A stretch of DNA of 64,000 bases from positions 1 through 64,000 of the forward strand of contig NZ_LAJB01000008.1 in the NCBI RefSeq assembly GCF_000970685.1, in the 5' to 3' direction. The translations under genes and the position numbers were made by a program. The notes below the pieces were generated by a model. The model searched no databases and was not told where the DNA came from. It saw only the letters and a program-made list of their open reading frames with translations. This document shows positions 7,858 through 15,399 of the stretch, piece by piece (within the stretch, counting starts at the first letter, position 1; every line of letters begins with the position of its first letter). This DNA is from Domibacillus indicus (lineage in GTDB: Bacteria; Bacillota; Bacilli; Bacillales; Domibacillaceae).

Positions 7858-9000
7858 ATGCGGGTGTTTGTTTATATTATCGTCTTTTTTTCTTTTTTTG
7901 ACTTGTTTACCCAGCTGCCCATTATGAGCCCGTTTGCAGAATCACTCGGGGCAACGCCGTTTTTAACCGGACTTGTAGTAGGCATGTATTCTTTTTCAAA
8001 TACAGCTGGAAATATACTTTCTGGTGTTTGGACCGATAAAAAAGGGCCCTTCCGGGTGCTTGTAACGGGCCTTTTTGCTGCGGGTGCCGCTCTTTTGCTG
8101 TATCAGACGGCTGCAACTCCGTGGATGCTGCTGCTGATTCGTTTTCTTCATGGCCTGCTGGCCGGCCTGATTACACCTGCTGCCTTTACCTTCCTGGCAA
8201 ATCACTCTGCACAGGATAAAAAAGGAAAGAACGCAGCCGTTTCAGGAGCATTCGTTGGAATGGCAGCAATTATTGGGCCTGCGTTCAGCGGGATTATGGC
8301 AAGCCGGACAAGTGAAACGGCTGTCATTAACACAACAGCAGCTGCGATGTTTATATTGGGGATCGTTGCCCTTTTTGTGCTAAGAAAACTGCCTTACCAG
8401 GCCATTACTGCTCATGAAAGACATATCTCACTACGCGGCTTTTTTCGAAATACTGGTATGCTTAAGGCGTTCACTGGCGCTTTTCTGCTTATGTTTTCTC
8501 AGGGAGTGCTTGCTTATATGCTCCCTTTAAAAGTGATACATCTTGGTTTTGATTCCCAAACAAGCGGCCTTTTATTAAGCACATTTGGCATTGTGGCTAT
8601 TTTTGTGTTTCTTACTCCCATAAACCGCCTGTTTGACCGGCTGCGGCCGGAAACGACATTTTCATTTGGAATCGCAATGATGGGAATCAGCCTTATCTGT
8701 CTTAGCCAGGCAGAGGTTTCTTCTCTTCTTTATATAATTATGGGACTGTATGGAATCGGGTTTGCTTTCTTGTTTCCTTCTATCAATTCACTGCTTGTCG
8801 GCGCGGTTCCCCCGGAAAACCGCGGCAAAGCATATGGCTATTTTTACGCATTTTTCTCGCTTGGAGTAGTGGCAGGATCAACGGTTACAGGCGGACTTTC
8901 CTTATCGCCTTCCCAGGGCCTTTTCTTTACAGGCATCCTGCTTTGCAGCGCCGGCTTTTTTGTGGGAGCCGGCCAACTGAAAAAAGCATCCGCCAAGTAA
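7858..9000 (+). CDS. MFS transporter, probable drug/metabolite exporter
   Basis: This 380-residue major facilitator has about 12 hydrophobic segments. The conserved loop between TM2 and TM3 reads GVWTDKKGPFRVLV, and the middle holds a basic loop near residue 185-200. Size and layout are those of the small Bacillus exporters of the YfkF/YfmO type. A GGAGG ribosome binding site lies nine bases before the ATG. The stop codon sits in the loop of a hairpin that is duplicated downstream on the far side of a short repeat element. The substrate is unknown. Confidence 0.85.
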   Translation: MRVFVYIIVFFSFFDLFTQLPIMSPFAESLGATPFLTGLVVGMYSFSNTAGNILSGVWTDKKGPFRVLVTGLFAAGAALLLYQTAATPWMLLLIRFLHGLLAGLITPAAFTFLANHSAQDKKGKNAAVSGAFVGMAAIIGPAFSGIMASRTSETAVINTTAAAMFILGIVALFVLRKLPYQAITAHERHISLRGFFRNTGMLKAFTGAFLLMFSQGVLAYMLPLKVIHLGFDSQTSGLLLSTFGIVAIFVFLTPINRLFDRLRPETTFSFGIAMMGISLICLSQAEVSSLLYIIMGLYGIGFAFLFPSINSLLVGAVPPENRGKAYGYFYAFFSLGVVAGSTVTGGLSLSPSQGLFFTGILLCSAGFFVGAGQLKKASAK

Positions 9001-9012
9001 GAGCGGATGCTT
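8985..9012 (+). repeat. Left copy of a 28-bp terminator-hairpin direct repeat
   Basis: The hairpin (AGCATCCGC with GCGGATGCTT) contains the MFS stop codon in its loop. An identical 28-bp copy lies at 9164-9191. This left copy has lost the T-tract, which follows only the right copy. Confidence 0.85.
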
Positions 9013-9017
9013 GAAAG

Positions 9018-9157
9018 TGTAAACAAAGTTAGAACTCAGGCTGATTGAAAGCGCCTGTCTTTCAAGGAACGCGGCCGGTTGGGAAGCGGAGTGACCTTTT
9101 GGGGGTCATGAGCATTCACAGCCGGCAAGTGACACCGAAAGCGGGCGTTTGTCAACA
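9018..9157. mobile_element. Element A: 140-bp non-coding element flanked by duplicated terminator
   Basis: The stretch starts TGTAAACAAAG and ends GTTTGTCAACA, giving imperfect terminal inverted repeats (8 of the first 10 bases match). It lies between two identical copies of the MFS terminator hairpin. It has no reading frame of note and one internal hairpin (TTGAAAG/CTTTCAA near 9044-9064). The ends resemble elements B and C. It could be a small non-autonomous transposable element or a structured spacer; which one is not settled. Confidence 0.45.
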
Positions 9158-9163
9158 GCCTGA

Positions 9164-9197
9164 AGCATCCGCCAAGTAAGAGCGGATGCTTTTTTCT
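9164..9197 (+). terminator. Right copy of the MFS terminator hairpin, with T-tract
   Basis: This is an exact copy of the 28-bp hairpin at 8985-9012, here followed by TTTTTTC, so it can terminate transcription. It also abuts the 3' end of the convergent EAL gene. Confidence 0.8.
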
Positions 9198-10162
9198 TAT
9201 ATATATTGAATATTACCCATCGGCTCTGCAGAAGGCCTGCCAAAATAATAGCCCTGCGCAAGCGGTATGCCCGCAGAACGGCAGTAGTCATATTCCTCTT
9301 TTCGTTCAATTCCTTCTGCAAGTGCTATAATGCCAAGATCTGAGGCTGTTTTTAATGCTCTATTGATAAATGACTGCTTTGTACTGTCCTGGTCACAGAA
9401 GGATATATAAGACCGGTCGATTTTGATGTAGTCCGGCCGCAGCTTCTCCAGCATTTCAATTGTGGAAAAACCCGCTCCTACATCATCAAGCGCCACTTTA
9501 ATCCCTTCTCTTTTGTATACATTCAACACTTTTTTTAAATGATCCACGTCTTCGATTTTCTCCGTTTCCACTACTTCAAAAACAAGGTCATCCGGTCTTA
9601 CATTGTACTTTTCAATAACACTGAATGTATGCTTCAAGCAAAATTCCGGATTATAAATGGTAGAAGGCAGAAAATTGATAAAGCTTTTTTGGCCATCCTT
9701 CACATGCTCTTTTCTTGCAAGAATGGCACTTTCTCTCGCCTGCTTATCAAGATAGGAATGCATGCCTAACTTTTGAGCAGTATGAAAAAGCCTTCCCGGC
9801 GGTATTGCCGCTTCTTCGTTTGTTCTCAATAATGATTCATATCCGTAGACATTGCCGGAAGATGTTTCTACAATCGGCTGCAGAAAACTGACAAACTGCC
9901 CTTTTTCAATTACACGAATCACTTCCTGATGTGAAAACCATTCGGCAACATCACGAAGCGGCGCAGTGCGGACCGGCTTTTGATCGCCGGGCTTTCCAAT
10001 TCCCCCTATGACGTTATCGTTGCCGATGCGGCCGAGCTCTTCTTCTGCTTCTTTTATTGTTTGAAAATCAACAAACGACCAGTGATTTTCATTTGAAATA
10101 AACAGCCTTCCCGGCTCGTAAAACCGAATTGGAATCCGGCATTCAATACAGCTCCCTGTCAT
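9197..10162 (-). CDS. EAL-domain cyclic-di-GMP phosphodiesterase
   Basis: The 321-residue protein has a roughly 85-residue N-terminal region starting with a Cys pair (CIEC) and a C-terminal EAL domain that should hydrolyse c-di-GMP to pGpG. The catalytic set is visible: ESLLR (the EAL position), INFLPSTIYNP, VFEVVETE, ALDDVGAGFS, YIKIDRS, AEGIE and QGYYFGRP. There is no GGDEF domain and no membrane segment. The N-terminal region is not a recognised sensor and may bind a ligand or metal through its cysteines. The same window has a c-di-GMP riboswitch at 46.5 kb, so the second messenger is in use in this organism. Confidence 0.9.
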   Translation of the reverse strand: MTGSCIECRIPIRFYEPGRLFISNENHWSFVDFQTIKEAEEELGRIGNDNVIGGIGKPGDQKPVRTAPLRDVAEWFSHQEVIRVIEKGQFVSFLQPIVETSSGNVYGYESLLRTNEEAAIPPGRLFHTAQKLGMHSYLDKQARESAILARKEHVKDGQKSFINFLPSTIYNPEFCLKHTFSVIEKYNVRPDDLVFEVVETEKIEDVDHLKKVLNVYKREGIKVALDDVGAGFSTIEMLEKLRPDYIKIDRSYISFCDQDSTKQSFINRALKTASDLGIIALAEGIERKEEYDYCRSAGIPLAQGYYFGRPSAEPMGNIQYI

Positions 10163-10381
10163 ACATGCGCGCCCCTTTTCTTTATCTATATACTTTCAAA
10201 CAGCAGATACTACATTAGTCCCCTCGCTCTTTTAGCTATAAACCTTTTTTCATATTAATTTTTAAGCATTTTTAACTAGTTTAATATTTTCAAAAGGAGC
10301 ATTGCAAGTGAAGCTGTTTAAAATTCAGAAAAGCGGTTAAAGTAATTAAGACATGACTCTTGTTGAAGGAGGAAGTTTACA

Positions 10382-10774
10382 ATGACTGCGATTGTTTTAT
10401 TTGATGGTGATTGCAATTTTTGCGATGCAAGTGTTCAATTTATTATACAGCGTGATTCCAAAGGATATTTTAACTATGCGTCTTTACAAAGCGATGTAGG
10501 GCAGAAGTTATTAAAAGAGCACAATATGCCGGAAGATCTTGACAGCTTTATGTTAGTAGAAGATGGGAAAGCATATATTAAATCGGCGGCTGCACTGCGG
10601 ATTACCCGTCATCTGGATGGAGCCTGGAAGCTTTTGTATGCCCTTATTGTTCTTCCAGCACCGCTCCGCAACTTCGTTTATGATTATGTAGCTGCTAACC
10701 GCTACAAATGGTTTGGCAAAAAAGAAGACCACTGCATGCTTCCATCACCGGAAGTTCGCCAGCGCTTTTTATAA
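10382..10774 (+). CDS. yuxK: DCC-family thiol-disulfide oxidoreductase-like protein (DUF393)
   Basis: The 130-residue product begins with the family hallmark LFDGDCNFCDASVQF, in which the DxxCxxC motif gives the family its name. It continues with YFNYASLQSD and the typical ALRI...W...RNFVYDYVAANRYKWFG segment. The family has a thioredoxin-like fold and uncertain physiological role. A strong GAAGGAGG ribosome binding site precedes the ATG. It is monocistronic, with a terminator at 10846-10868. Confidence 0.88.
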   Translation: MTAIVLFDGDCNFCDASVQFIIQRDSKGYFNYASLQSDVGQKLLKEHNMPEDLDSFMLVEDGKAYIKSAAALRITRHLDGAWKLLYALIVLPAPLRNFVYDYVAANRYKWFGKKEDHCMLPSPEVRQRFL

Positions 10775-10845
10775 ATAAGAAGCTGAAACCGTATCTTATA
10801 GATGCACTTCGCCCATATGCGATAATACTTTCTTTGTATAAAGCG

Positions 10846-10868
10846 CCTGCTTAGCCGCAGGTTCTTTT
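10846..10868 (+). terminator. Terminator downstream of yuxK
   Basis: CCTGC...GCAGG hairpin followed by TTCTTTTTTTT. Confidence 0.75.
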
Positions 10869-10927
10869 TTTTGCGCAAAAAATGGTACACTAAAACAAAC
10901 CATGTGATGAAATTGGAGTGGAACATA

Positions 10928-11404
10928 ATGGGGACGAACTATCAAATGCCGGATTTGCATATTGATCAAATAGACAAGCAGATTTTATCTTTGTTACATG
11001 AAAACAGCCGGATGTCTTACACGGATATAGCCAAAGAAGTGGAACTGTCGCGCGTAGCTGTGCAGGCGCGGGTTAATAATTTAATGGAGCAGGGTGTAAT
11101 TGAAAAGTTTACTGCTGTTATTAATCCGGCAAAGATCGGTATTCACGTATCTGCTTTTTTTAACGTGGAAGTTGAGCCGCAGCACCTGGAGCAGGTCGCC
11201 AGCCATTTAGAGACGGAACCGGCTGTGACAAGCCTTTATCATATGACCGGGCCAAGCAAGCTTCATATGCACGGAATTTTTTCGGACAATCAGGAAATGG
11301 AGCAGTTTTTGGTAGAAAAGCTCTATCCCCTGCAGGGGGTAGTGAGTGTTGACTGCCAGATTTTAATTAAACGATATAAAAGCCGGATGGGCATGAAACT
11401 GTAA
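10928..11404 (+). CDS. chrS: Lrp/AsnC-family regulator of chromate efflux
   Basis: The roughly 158-residue protein has an N-terminal AsnC-type helix-turn-helix ([38 protein letters not shown]) and a C-terminal RAM/AsnC ligand domain ([15 protein letters not shown]...[14 protein letters not shown]). The start at 10928 follows GGAG at good spacing; a longer upstream frame has none. In B. subtilis the orthologous position, ywrC/chrS, lies next to ywrB-ywrA (chr3N-chr3C) and represses them. The same order is seen here, with a small gene and dyad-rich promoter in between. The symbol rests on synteny and family. Confidence 0.82.
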   Translation: MGTNYQMPDLHIDQIDKQILSLLHENSRMSYTDIAKEVELSRVAVQARVNNLMEQGVIEKFTAVINPAKIGIHVSAFFNVEVEPQHLEQVASHLETEPAVTSLYHMTGPSKLHMHGIFSDNQEMEQFLVEKLYPLQGVVSVDCQILIKRYKSRMGMKL

Positions 11405-11503
11405 AAAACACTCTCCGTTAAGCTAAAGCTGTTTTCTTTTGAAGGCAGCTTCAGTTTTTCTTAAACAGGTTACCGTATTGCAGGAAAAGCATGTTATATA
11501 GTT

Positions 11504-11647
11504 ATGCTGACTTCAACAAACTTACAAGAGATCGAAGAGTTTATTAATGAAATCACTTCATTTGCGGAAGCGGTTCCCCACATTATTTTTTCTGAAACAA
11601 AAATTAACTCTTCCATCGAGCAGCATGTTCCTCTTTTAACGGAATGA
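11504..11647 (+). CDS. Small 47-residue acidic protein, unknown
   Basis: An ATG at 11504 opens a frame encoding MLTSTNLQEIEEFINEITSF followed by AEAVPHIIFSETKINSSIEQ and ending LLTE. It is acidic, helix-prone and free of low-complexity runs. It is tightly followed by a good terminator, which suggests a real short transcript. The ribosome binding site is weak: AGGAAAAG lies about 19 bases upstream. No family is recognised. It lies between chrS and chr3N. Confidence 0.4.
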   Translation: MLTSTNLQEIEEFINEITSFAEAVPHIIFSETKINSSIEQHVPLLTE

Positions 11648-11678
11648 AAGAACCCCTTTTTTAAAGACGGGGTTCTTT
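11647..11678 (+). terminator. Terminator before chr3N
   Basis: AAAGAACCCC pairs with GGGGTTCTTT, followed by CTATTTTTTC. It isolates chr3N from chrS and the 47-codon frame. Confidence 0.8.
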
Positions 11679-11725
11679 CTATTTTTTCGCAGCAGTGCTG
11701 AATAAAAAAATGGCTGTCATATGTG

Positions 11726-11742
11726 GAAAACGATTCGTTTTC
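11726..11742. promoter_or_regulatory. Inverted repeat upstream of chr3N, candidate ChrS operator
   Basis: GAAAACG-ATT-CGTTTTC is a perfect 7-bp dyad. A second, imperfect dyad follows (TCGAAGCGAAAG near 11741 with CTTTCTTTTCGA near 11769). Both precede an AT-rich -10-like GATAAAAT and the chr3N start at 11833. Binding by ChrS is inferred from position only. Confidence 0.45.
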
Positions 11743-11832
11743 GAAGCGAAAGATTTTTTCCTTTTTTTCTTTCTTTTCGAATGATAAAATAAATAAAAAA
11801 ATTCGTAATGTTAAGAAGAAAGGGTGTTTTGA

Positions 11833-12393
11833 ATGAAGCAGCGAGATATTTTTGTCGCTTTTTTCCGCAGCAGCATGCTTGGCTATGGCGGCGGCCCTAC
11901 CACGATTCCGCTCGTTCAAAAGGAAGTAGTCGAGCGGTTTAAATGGATGGACAATGAAGAATTTGGAGATGTGCTGGCTATCGGCAACACCCTTCCCGGC
12001 CCGATCAATACCAAGATGGCCGGTTATATTGGCTATCGAGTCGGCGGTATTCCAGGAACCATCAATGCCATTTTAGCCACAGTGCTGCCAACGATTCTTT
12101 TAATGATTATCCTTTTGACGACCTTAACTGCTTTTAAAGACCTGGCCTGGGTGCAGGGAATGACCAGAGGTGTTATGCCGGTTGTCGGTGTTATGCTTGC
12201 CGTTTTAACAAAAGATTTTCTGCAAAGCTCCGTCAAGGGGCTAAAGTGGGCAACAGTCGCCCTTCATACTGTGCTGTCCCTTATTCTTATCGAATTCCTT
12301 CATATTCATCCCGCTGTTATTATTGGAGCTCTTTTGCTATTTGCTTTCTTTAAGCCTGAAACAAACCGTGAAAAGAAAGGACGGCTTACATGA
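11833..12393 (+). CDS. chr3N: Chromate transporter, short-chain CHR subunit (N-type)
   Basis: The 186-residue membrane protein is one of a pair of short CHR proteins that together make a chromate efflux system. The signature SMLGYGGGPTTIPLVQKEVV lies near residue 15-35, and GNTLPGPINTKMAGYIGYRVGG follows; both are conserved in ChrA proteins. About five or six membrane segments are visible. It overlaps its partner by four bases (ATGA), so the two are translationally coupled. B. subtilis ywrB/ywrA have the same arrangement and need both subunits. Confidence 0.9.
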   Translation: MKQRDIFVAFFRSSMLGYGGGPTTIPLVQKEVVERFKWMDNEEFGDVLAIGNTLPGPINTKMAGYIGYRVGGIPGTINAILATVLPTILLMIILLTTLTAFKDLAWVQGMTRGVMPVVGVMLAVLTKDFLQSSVKGLKWATVALHTVLSLILIEFLHIHPAVIIGALLLFAFFKPETNREKKGRLT

Positions 12394-12920
12394 TTTATTT
12401 GCATATTTTTTGGGTCTTTTTCATGACCAACCTTTTAGGCTATGGCGGCGGTCCGGCAACCATTCCGCTTATTCAAAAAGAAGTGGTGGACCGTTACGGC
12501 TGGATGACTGTACAGGAATTTAACGAAGCATTTGCCATGGGCAATGCGCTGCCTGGCCCGATTGCGACAAAAATGGGCGGTTATATTGGATTCCAGGAAG
12601 GCGGATGGCTCGGCGCATTTCTCGCTGTTCTTGCAACGGTTACCCCGTCTCTTATCTTAATGATCACACTGATGGGCATTTTGTATAAAAACCGGACCTC
12701 TCCCCGTGTGAAGCGGATGACTGCTTATGTAAAGCCAACGATTGCTGTTCTGCTCGGCGTCATGGCGTTTCAAGCATTTGCAGATGTATATTTTGATGTA
12801 AGCATTATTCATATTATCATTTTGGCGGCCGGCAGCTACTGGCTTATGGAAAAAAGAAAAGTCCACCCCGGTCTTGTGGTCTTATCTTCTCTTATTTACG
12901 GGGCTGTTTTTCTTTCTTAA
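12390..12920 (+). CDS. chr3C: Chromate transporter, short-chain CHR subunit (C-type)
   Basis: This 176-residue partner of the previous gene repeats the same family motifs: NLLGYGGGPATIPLIQKEVV near residue 14-33, then GNALPGPIATKMGGYIGFQEGG. It has about five to six hydrophobic segments. The pair probably arose by duplication and inserts with opposite topology, as described for paired short CHR proteins. Downstream is a 231-bp non-coding repeat element and then a terminator. Confidence 0.9.
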   Translation: MIYLHIFWVFFMTNLLGYGGGPATIPLIQKEVVDRYGWMTVQEFNEAFAMGNALPGPIATKMGGYIGFQEGGWLGAFLAVLATVTPSLILMITLMGILYKNRTSPRVKRMTAYVKPTIAVLLGVMAFQAFADVYFDVSIIHIIILAAGSYWLMEKRKVHPGLVVLSSLIYGAVFLS

Positions 12921-12939
12921 ACCGGCACGCCTTTCACAG

Positions 12940-13170
12940 TGTTGAAAAAGAGAGTCGTCAAGAAGATAGTCTGTTTTTGGGCCGACATGATCTTTCTTTT
13001 GCGGGCTGGAGACGGGCTAGTTTCTTTTCAAAGCTGTATTAGGGGCTGCGGTCTGCCGGCTGCGCTTTTTTGAAGCGAACACCGAACCAGCCATCGTGCT
13101 GGAGACCTGAACGTTCATAAATAGGTTAAATGTAACCTGGAAAAGGTGTAGACAGTTGCTTATTTCAACA
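12940..13170. mobile_element. Element B: 231-bp non-coding repeat with TGTTGAAA ends
   Basis: It begins TGTTGAAAAAGAGAGTCGTC and ends CTTATTTCAACA, giving an 8-bp perfect terminal inverted repeat. Most of its length aligns with element C at 37187-37462, including AGGGGCTGCGGTCTGCCGGC and ATCGTGCT. No coding frame is convincing. A terminator hairpin follows at once at 13181. Together with a few bases on either side it accounts for the whole gap between chr3C and adaB. Confidence 0.65.
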
Positions 13171-13180
13171 GCATGAAAGA

Positions 13181-13207
13181 CGGGCTCTTACAAGAGCCCG
13201 CCTTTTT
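13181..13207 (+). terminator. Terminator right of element B
   Basis: CGGGCTCTTACAAGAGCCCG hairpin followed by CCTTTTT. It serves chr3C and, read the other way, may serve adaB. Confidence 0.8.
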
Positions 13208-13247
13208 AAACAGCGGAATCCATAAATCCCCGGACTCTGCTTTTGCT

Positions 13248-13760
13248 TTATTTATTTCCTTCTAATTCCAATTCAAGCAAATAGCGCTTTAATTCCAGCC
13301 CGCCCCTGTAGCCTGTTATGGCTCCATTTTTGCCAATAACCCGGTGGCACGGAATTGTCACCAATACCGGATTGGCGCCAATGGCAGCACCAACGGCCCT
13401 GACTGCGGCCGGCCTGTTAATTGCTTTTGCAACCTCAGAGTATGACCATGTTTCTCCATATGGGATTTTTTTAAGCGCCTCCCAAATCTGCTTTTGAAAC
13501 ACGGTTCCTTTTATGTCGACAGGCAGTGTAAATTCCCGGTTCTTTCCTTCCAGATATTCCTGTAATTCCTCACGGTATGGCTTTAATGCTTCATCGTTCC
13601 GGTACAAGATGGACTCAGGATAGTGCTTCTTTATTTTGCTTTCCAATTCTTCTATTGTTGCACCCGGCGAGCTGACATAACAAAGCCCTCTTTCTGTTTT
13701 CGCAATGTAAAGATGCCAGTGATCTTGCTTTACAGCCGAGTAACAGATCATTTCCATCAA
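13248..13760 (-). CDS. adaB: Methylated-DNA-protein-cysteine methyltransferase
   Basis: The 170-residue protein transfers methyl groups from O6-methylguanine to its own cysteine. The active-site motif TIPCHRVIG is near residue 140, and the helix-turn-helix wing GAITGYRGGLELKR follows. The segment VFQKQIWEALKKIPYGETWSYSEVA is also family-typical. Its start overlaps the adaA stop by four bases (ATGA), so the pair is coupled as in the B. subtilis adaA-adaB operon. A stand-alone ogt role cannot be excluded by sequence. Confidence 0.92.
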   Translation of the reverse strand: MMEMICYSAVKQDHWHLYIAKTERGLCYVSSPGATIEELESKIKKHYPESILYRNDEALKPYREELQEYLEGKNREFTLPVDIKGTVFQKQIWEALKKIPYGETWSYSEVAKAINRPAAVRAVGAAIGANPVLVTIPCHRVIGKNGAITGYRGGLELKRYLLELELEGNK

Positions 13761-14323
13761 GATTCACCTGCTTTTTTTCGATATTGCAGAGGCGTACAGC
13801 CTGTTATTCGTTTAAAAAGAGCTGAAAAATAAGGAGTGCTTAAAAATCCAATTTCCCGGCTGATATCTGAAACCGTGCGGCCAGTCGATCGAAGCAGGCA
13901 GCACGCCCGGTTAAGCCTCGCCATTTGAACATATTCAGCCGGCGACAGGCCGGCTATCCGCTTGAATGACCGCTGCAGATGAGAAGGACTTCCATGCCAT
14001 TCACGGGCCAGTGATTGAAGTGTAATAGGCTCTGCGTAATGAGCATCAATCCATTGGGTTATTTGGAGGATCCAGTTTTCTGCCGGCAGCCGCAGTTCGT
14101 CTGGCTTGCAGCGCTTGCATGGGCGGAAATTGTTTTCGAGTGCGCTGTAAGCATTTTTAAAAATGCGCACATTTTCTTTTTTAGGCAGCCGTGATTTGCA
14201 TGAAGGACGGCAGAAAATTCCTGTCGTTTTCACTCCATAAAAAAATGTACCGTCATAGTCTTTGTCACATTGTTCAATGGCCCGCCAGTATTCTTCTGAA
14301 ACGATCTGCTTTCCTGCTCTCAT
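13757..14323 (-). CDS. adaA: AdaA-type methylphosphotriester sensor and AraC-family activator
   Basis: The 188-residue product combines an N-terminal Ada zinc domain and a C-terminal AraC-type DNA-binding domain. The four zinc ligands and methyl-accepting cysteines are FCRPSCKSR and PCKRCKPDE. The helix-turn-helix region includes ITLQSLAREWHGSPSHLQRSFKRIAG and VSDISREIGFLSTPYFSALFK. Methylation of the Cys by DNA phosphotriesters turns it into an activator of the ada operon. The start at 14323 follows GAGGTGA at seven bases; a longer frame to 14395 lacks support. Confidence 0.92.
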   Translation of the reverse strand: MRAGKQIVSEEYWRAIEQCDKDYDGTFFYGVKTTGIFCRPSCKSRLPKKENVRIFKNAYSALENNFRPCKRCKPDELRLPAENWILQITQWIDAHYAEPITLQSLAREWHGSPSHLQRSFKRIAGLSPAEYVQMARLNRACCLLRSTGRTVSDISREIGFLSTPYFSALFKRITGCTPLQYRKKAGES

Positions 14324-14415
14324 AACGCTCACCTCTTCATTCACTATACACCGAAATCTCCAGGATAAAGCAGGAAAAGAATGAAAAAGCAACATATCAT
14401 AATTTCTGCAAATTC

Positions 14416-14444
14416 AAAAGCAGCCTTTTGTAAAGGCCGGCTTT
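14416..14444 (-). terminator. Hairpin after the HAD phosphatase gene
   Basis: AAAAGCCGGCCTTT pairs with AAAGGCTGCTTTT directly after the stop. The trailing T-run is short. Confidence 0.55.
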
Positions 14445-15287
14445 TCAGTCAAAGGTTTTCTTTAAGAACTTGTACAGCCCGTCTTCCTTGTATGAAAAAG
14501 CAGTTACTTCATCCGCCTGACTTTTCACAAAATCAGATGCGTTTTTCATGGCGATGCAGCGGCCGGCCAGCTTAAAAAGAGGCAGATCATTTTCACCGTC
14601 ACCAATAGCCATGATCTCTTCCTTTTTCAAATGAAACCGGTCCAGCAGCTGAACAACGCCGGTTGCTTTCGAGATTCCTTCTACTGTCACTTCAACATTA
14701 TGGCTGGTAGAAGAAGCAGTCGTAAAAGCCGTTTTCTCTTTTTTCTGCTCCAATTCTGCTTTCCACTCCTCCATCACCTGCTCTTCCCGGCTGAAAAAGT
14801 AAATTTTCACAGTATCCTTTGTTTCCAGCTTATCGGTCCAGTAAATTTTAGACTGAACAGCTTCCTGGCGCGACAGCCATTCATTTTCATGAACGGTTGG
14901 CGGCTTCGGCTCAGTGGCAGCTTTTATCATAAACGGCTGATCTGTTTTTAAAGCCGTCCTCGGCCCATCACTCGGATGAATTTCATAATAAATCCCCTGT
15001 TCACTGGCTTTGCCTGCAAGCTCTTCCACCAGTTCAGCAGAAAGCGCATGACTGGAGATTTGCTTTTCTCCTACAAAAGCGGACATCCCGTTCGCCGTCA
15101 CAATTCCGTCTGCTTCAAAACTTGGCGGCAGCACATCCTTTGCTTCCTTTAACGTCCGGCCCGTAGCAATAAACACGAGCATACCGCTTTGCCGAAGTTC
15201 TGCCACATAATCGGTCAGTGTATCGTTCACCGTGTTAAATTCCGTTAAGGTTGTTCCGTCCAAATCCAAAACAATTGCTTTATACAT
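14445..15287 (-). CDS. Cof-type HAD-family hydrolase
   Basis: The 280-residue cytoplasmic hydrolase has the HAD motifs LDLDGTT (nucleophile Asp near residue 8 and acid Asp two further on), FIATGRT, a Lys further on, and the metal motif AIGDGENDLPLF near residue 230. The inserted cap domain in the middle is of the Cof/C2B type. Family members dephosphorylate sugar phosphates, pyridoxal phosphate or flavin phosphates, and substrate cannot be inferred. It lies downstream of the ascorbate-type PTS but is separated from it by a terminator, so a link to that pathway is uncertain. Confidence 0.88.
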   Translation of the reverse strand: MYKAIVLDLDGTTLTEFNTVNDTLTDYVAELRQSGMLVFIATGRTLKEAKDVLPPSFEADGIVTANGMSAFVGEKQISSHALSAELVEELAGKASEQGIYYEIHPSDGPRTALKTDQPFMIKAATEPKPPTVHENEWLSRQEAVQSKIYWTDKLETKDTVKIYFFSREEQVMEEWKAELEQKKEKTAFTTASSTSHNVEVTVEGISKATGVVQLLDRFHLKKEEIMAIGDGENDLPLFKLAGRCIAMKNASDFVKSQADEVTAFSYKEDGLYKFLKKTFD

Positions 15288-15329
15288 AGTTGAATCACCT
15301 CGTTGAAAAAGGGTATGTAAATAAAAGAA

Positions 15330-15367
15330 CCAGCAGCTTACCTGTTTATAACATCATAAGCTGCTGG
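15330..15367 (-). terminator. Terminator of the ascorbate-type PTS operon
   Basis: CCAGCAGCTTA pairs perfectly with TAAGCTGCTGG; on the minus strand it is followed by TTCTTTTATTT. Confidence 0.82.
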
Positions 15368-15399
15368 CAAATACAAATTATTTTCACTTTTAAGCTTCG

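Noticed and set aside
9030-9070. cre-like TGAAAGCGCC inside element A
   Set aside because: Only half of the consensus matches, and the bases are part of a local TTGAAAG/CTTTCAA hairpin.
11494-11919. 141-codon frame on the minus strand between chrS and chr3N
   Set aside because: It is antisense to the chr3N start, the terminator and the promoter dyads, and its composition (runs of Phe, Lys, Glu) reflects AT-rich promoter DNA.
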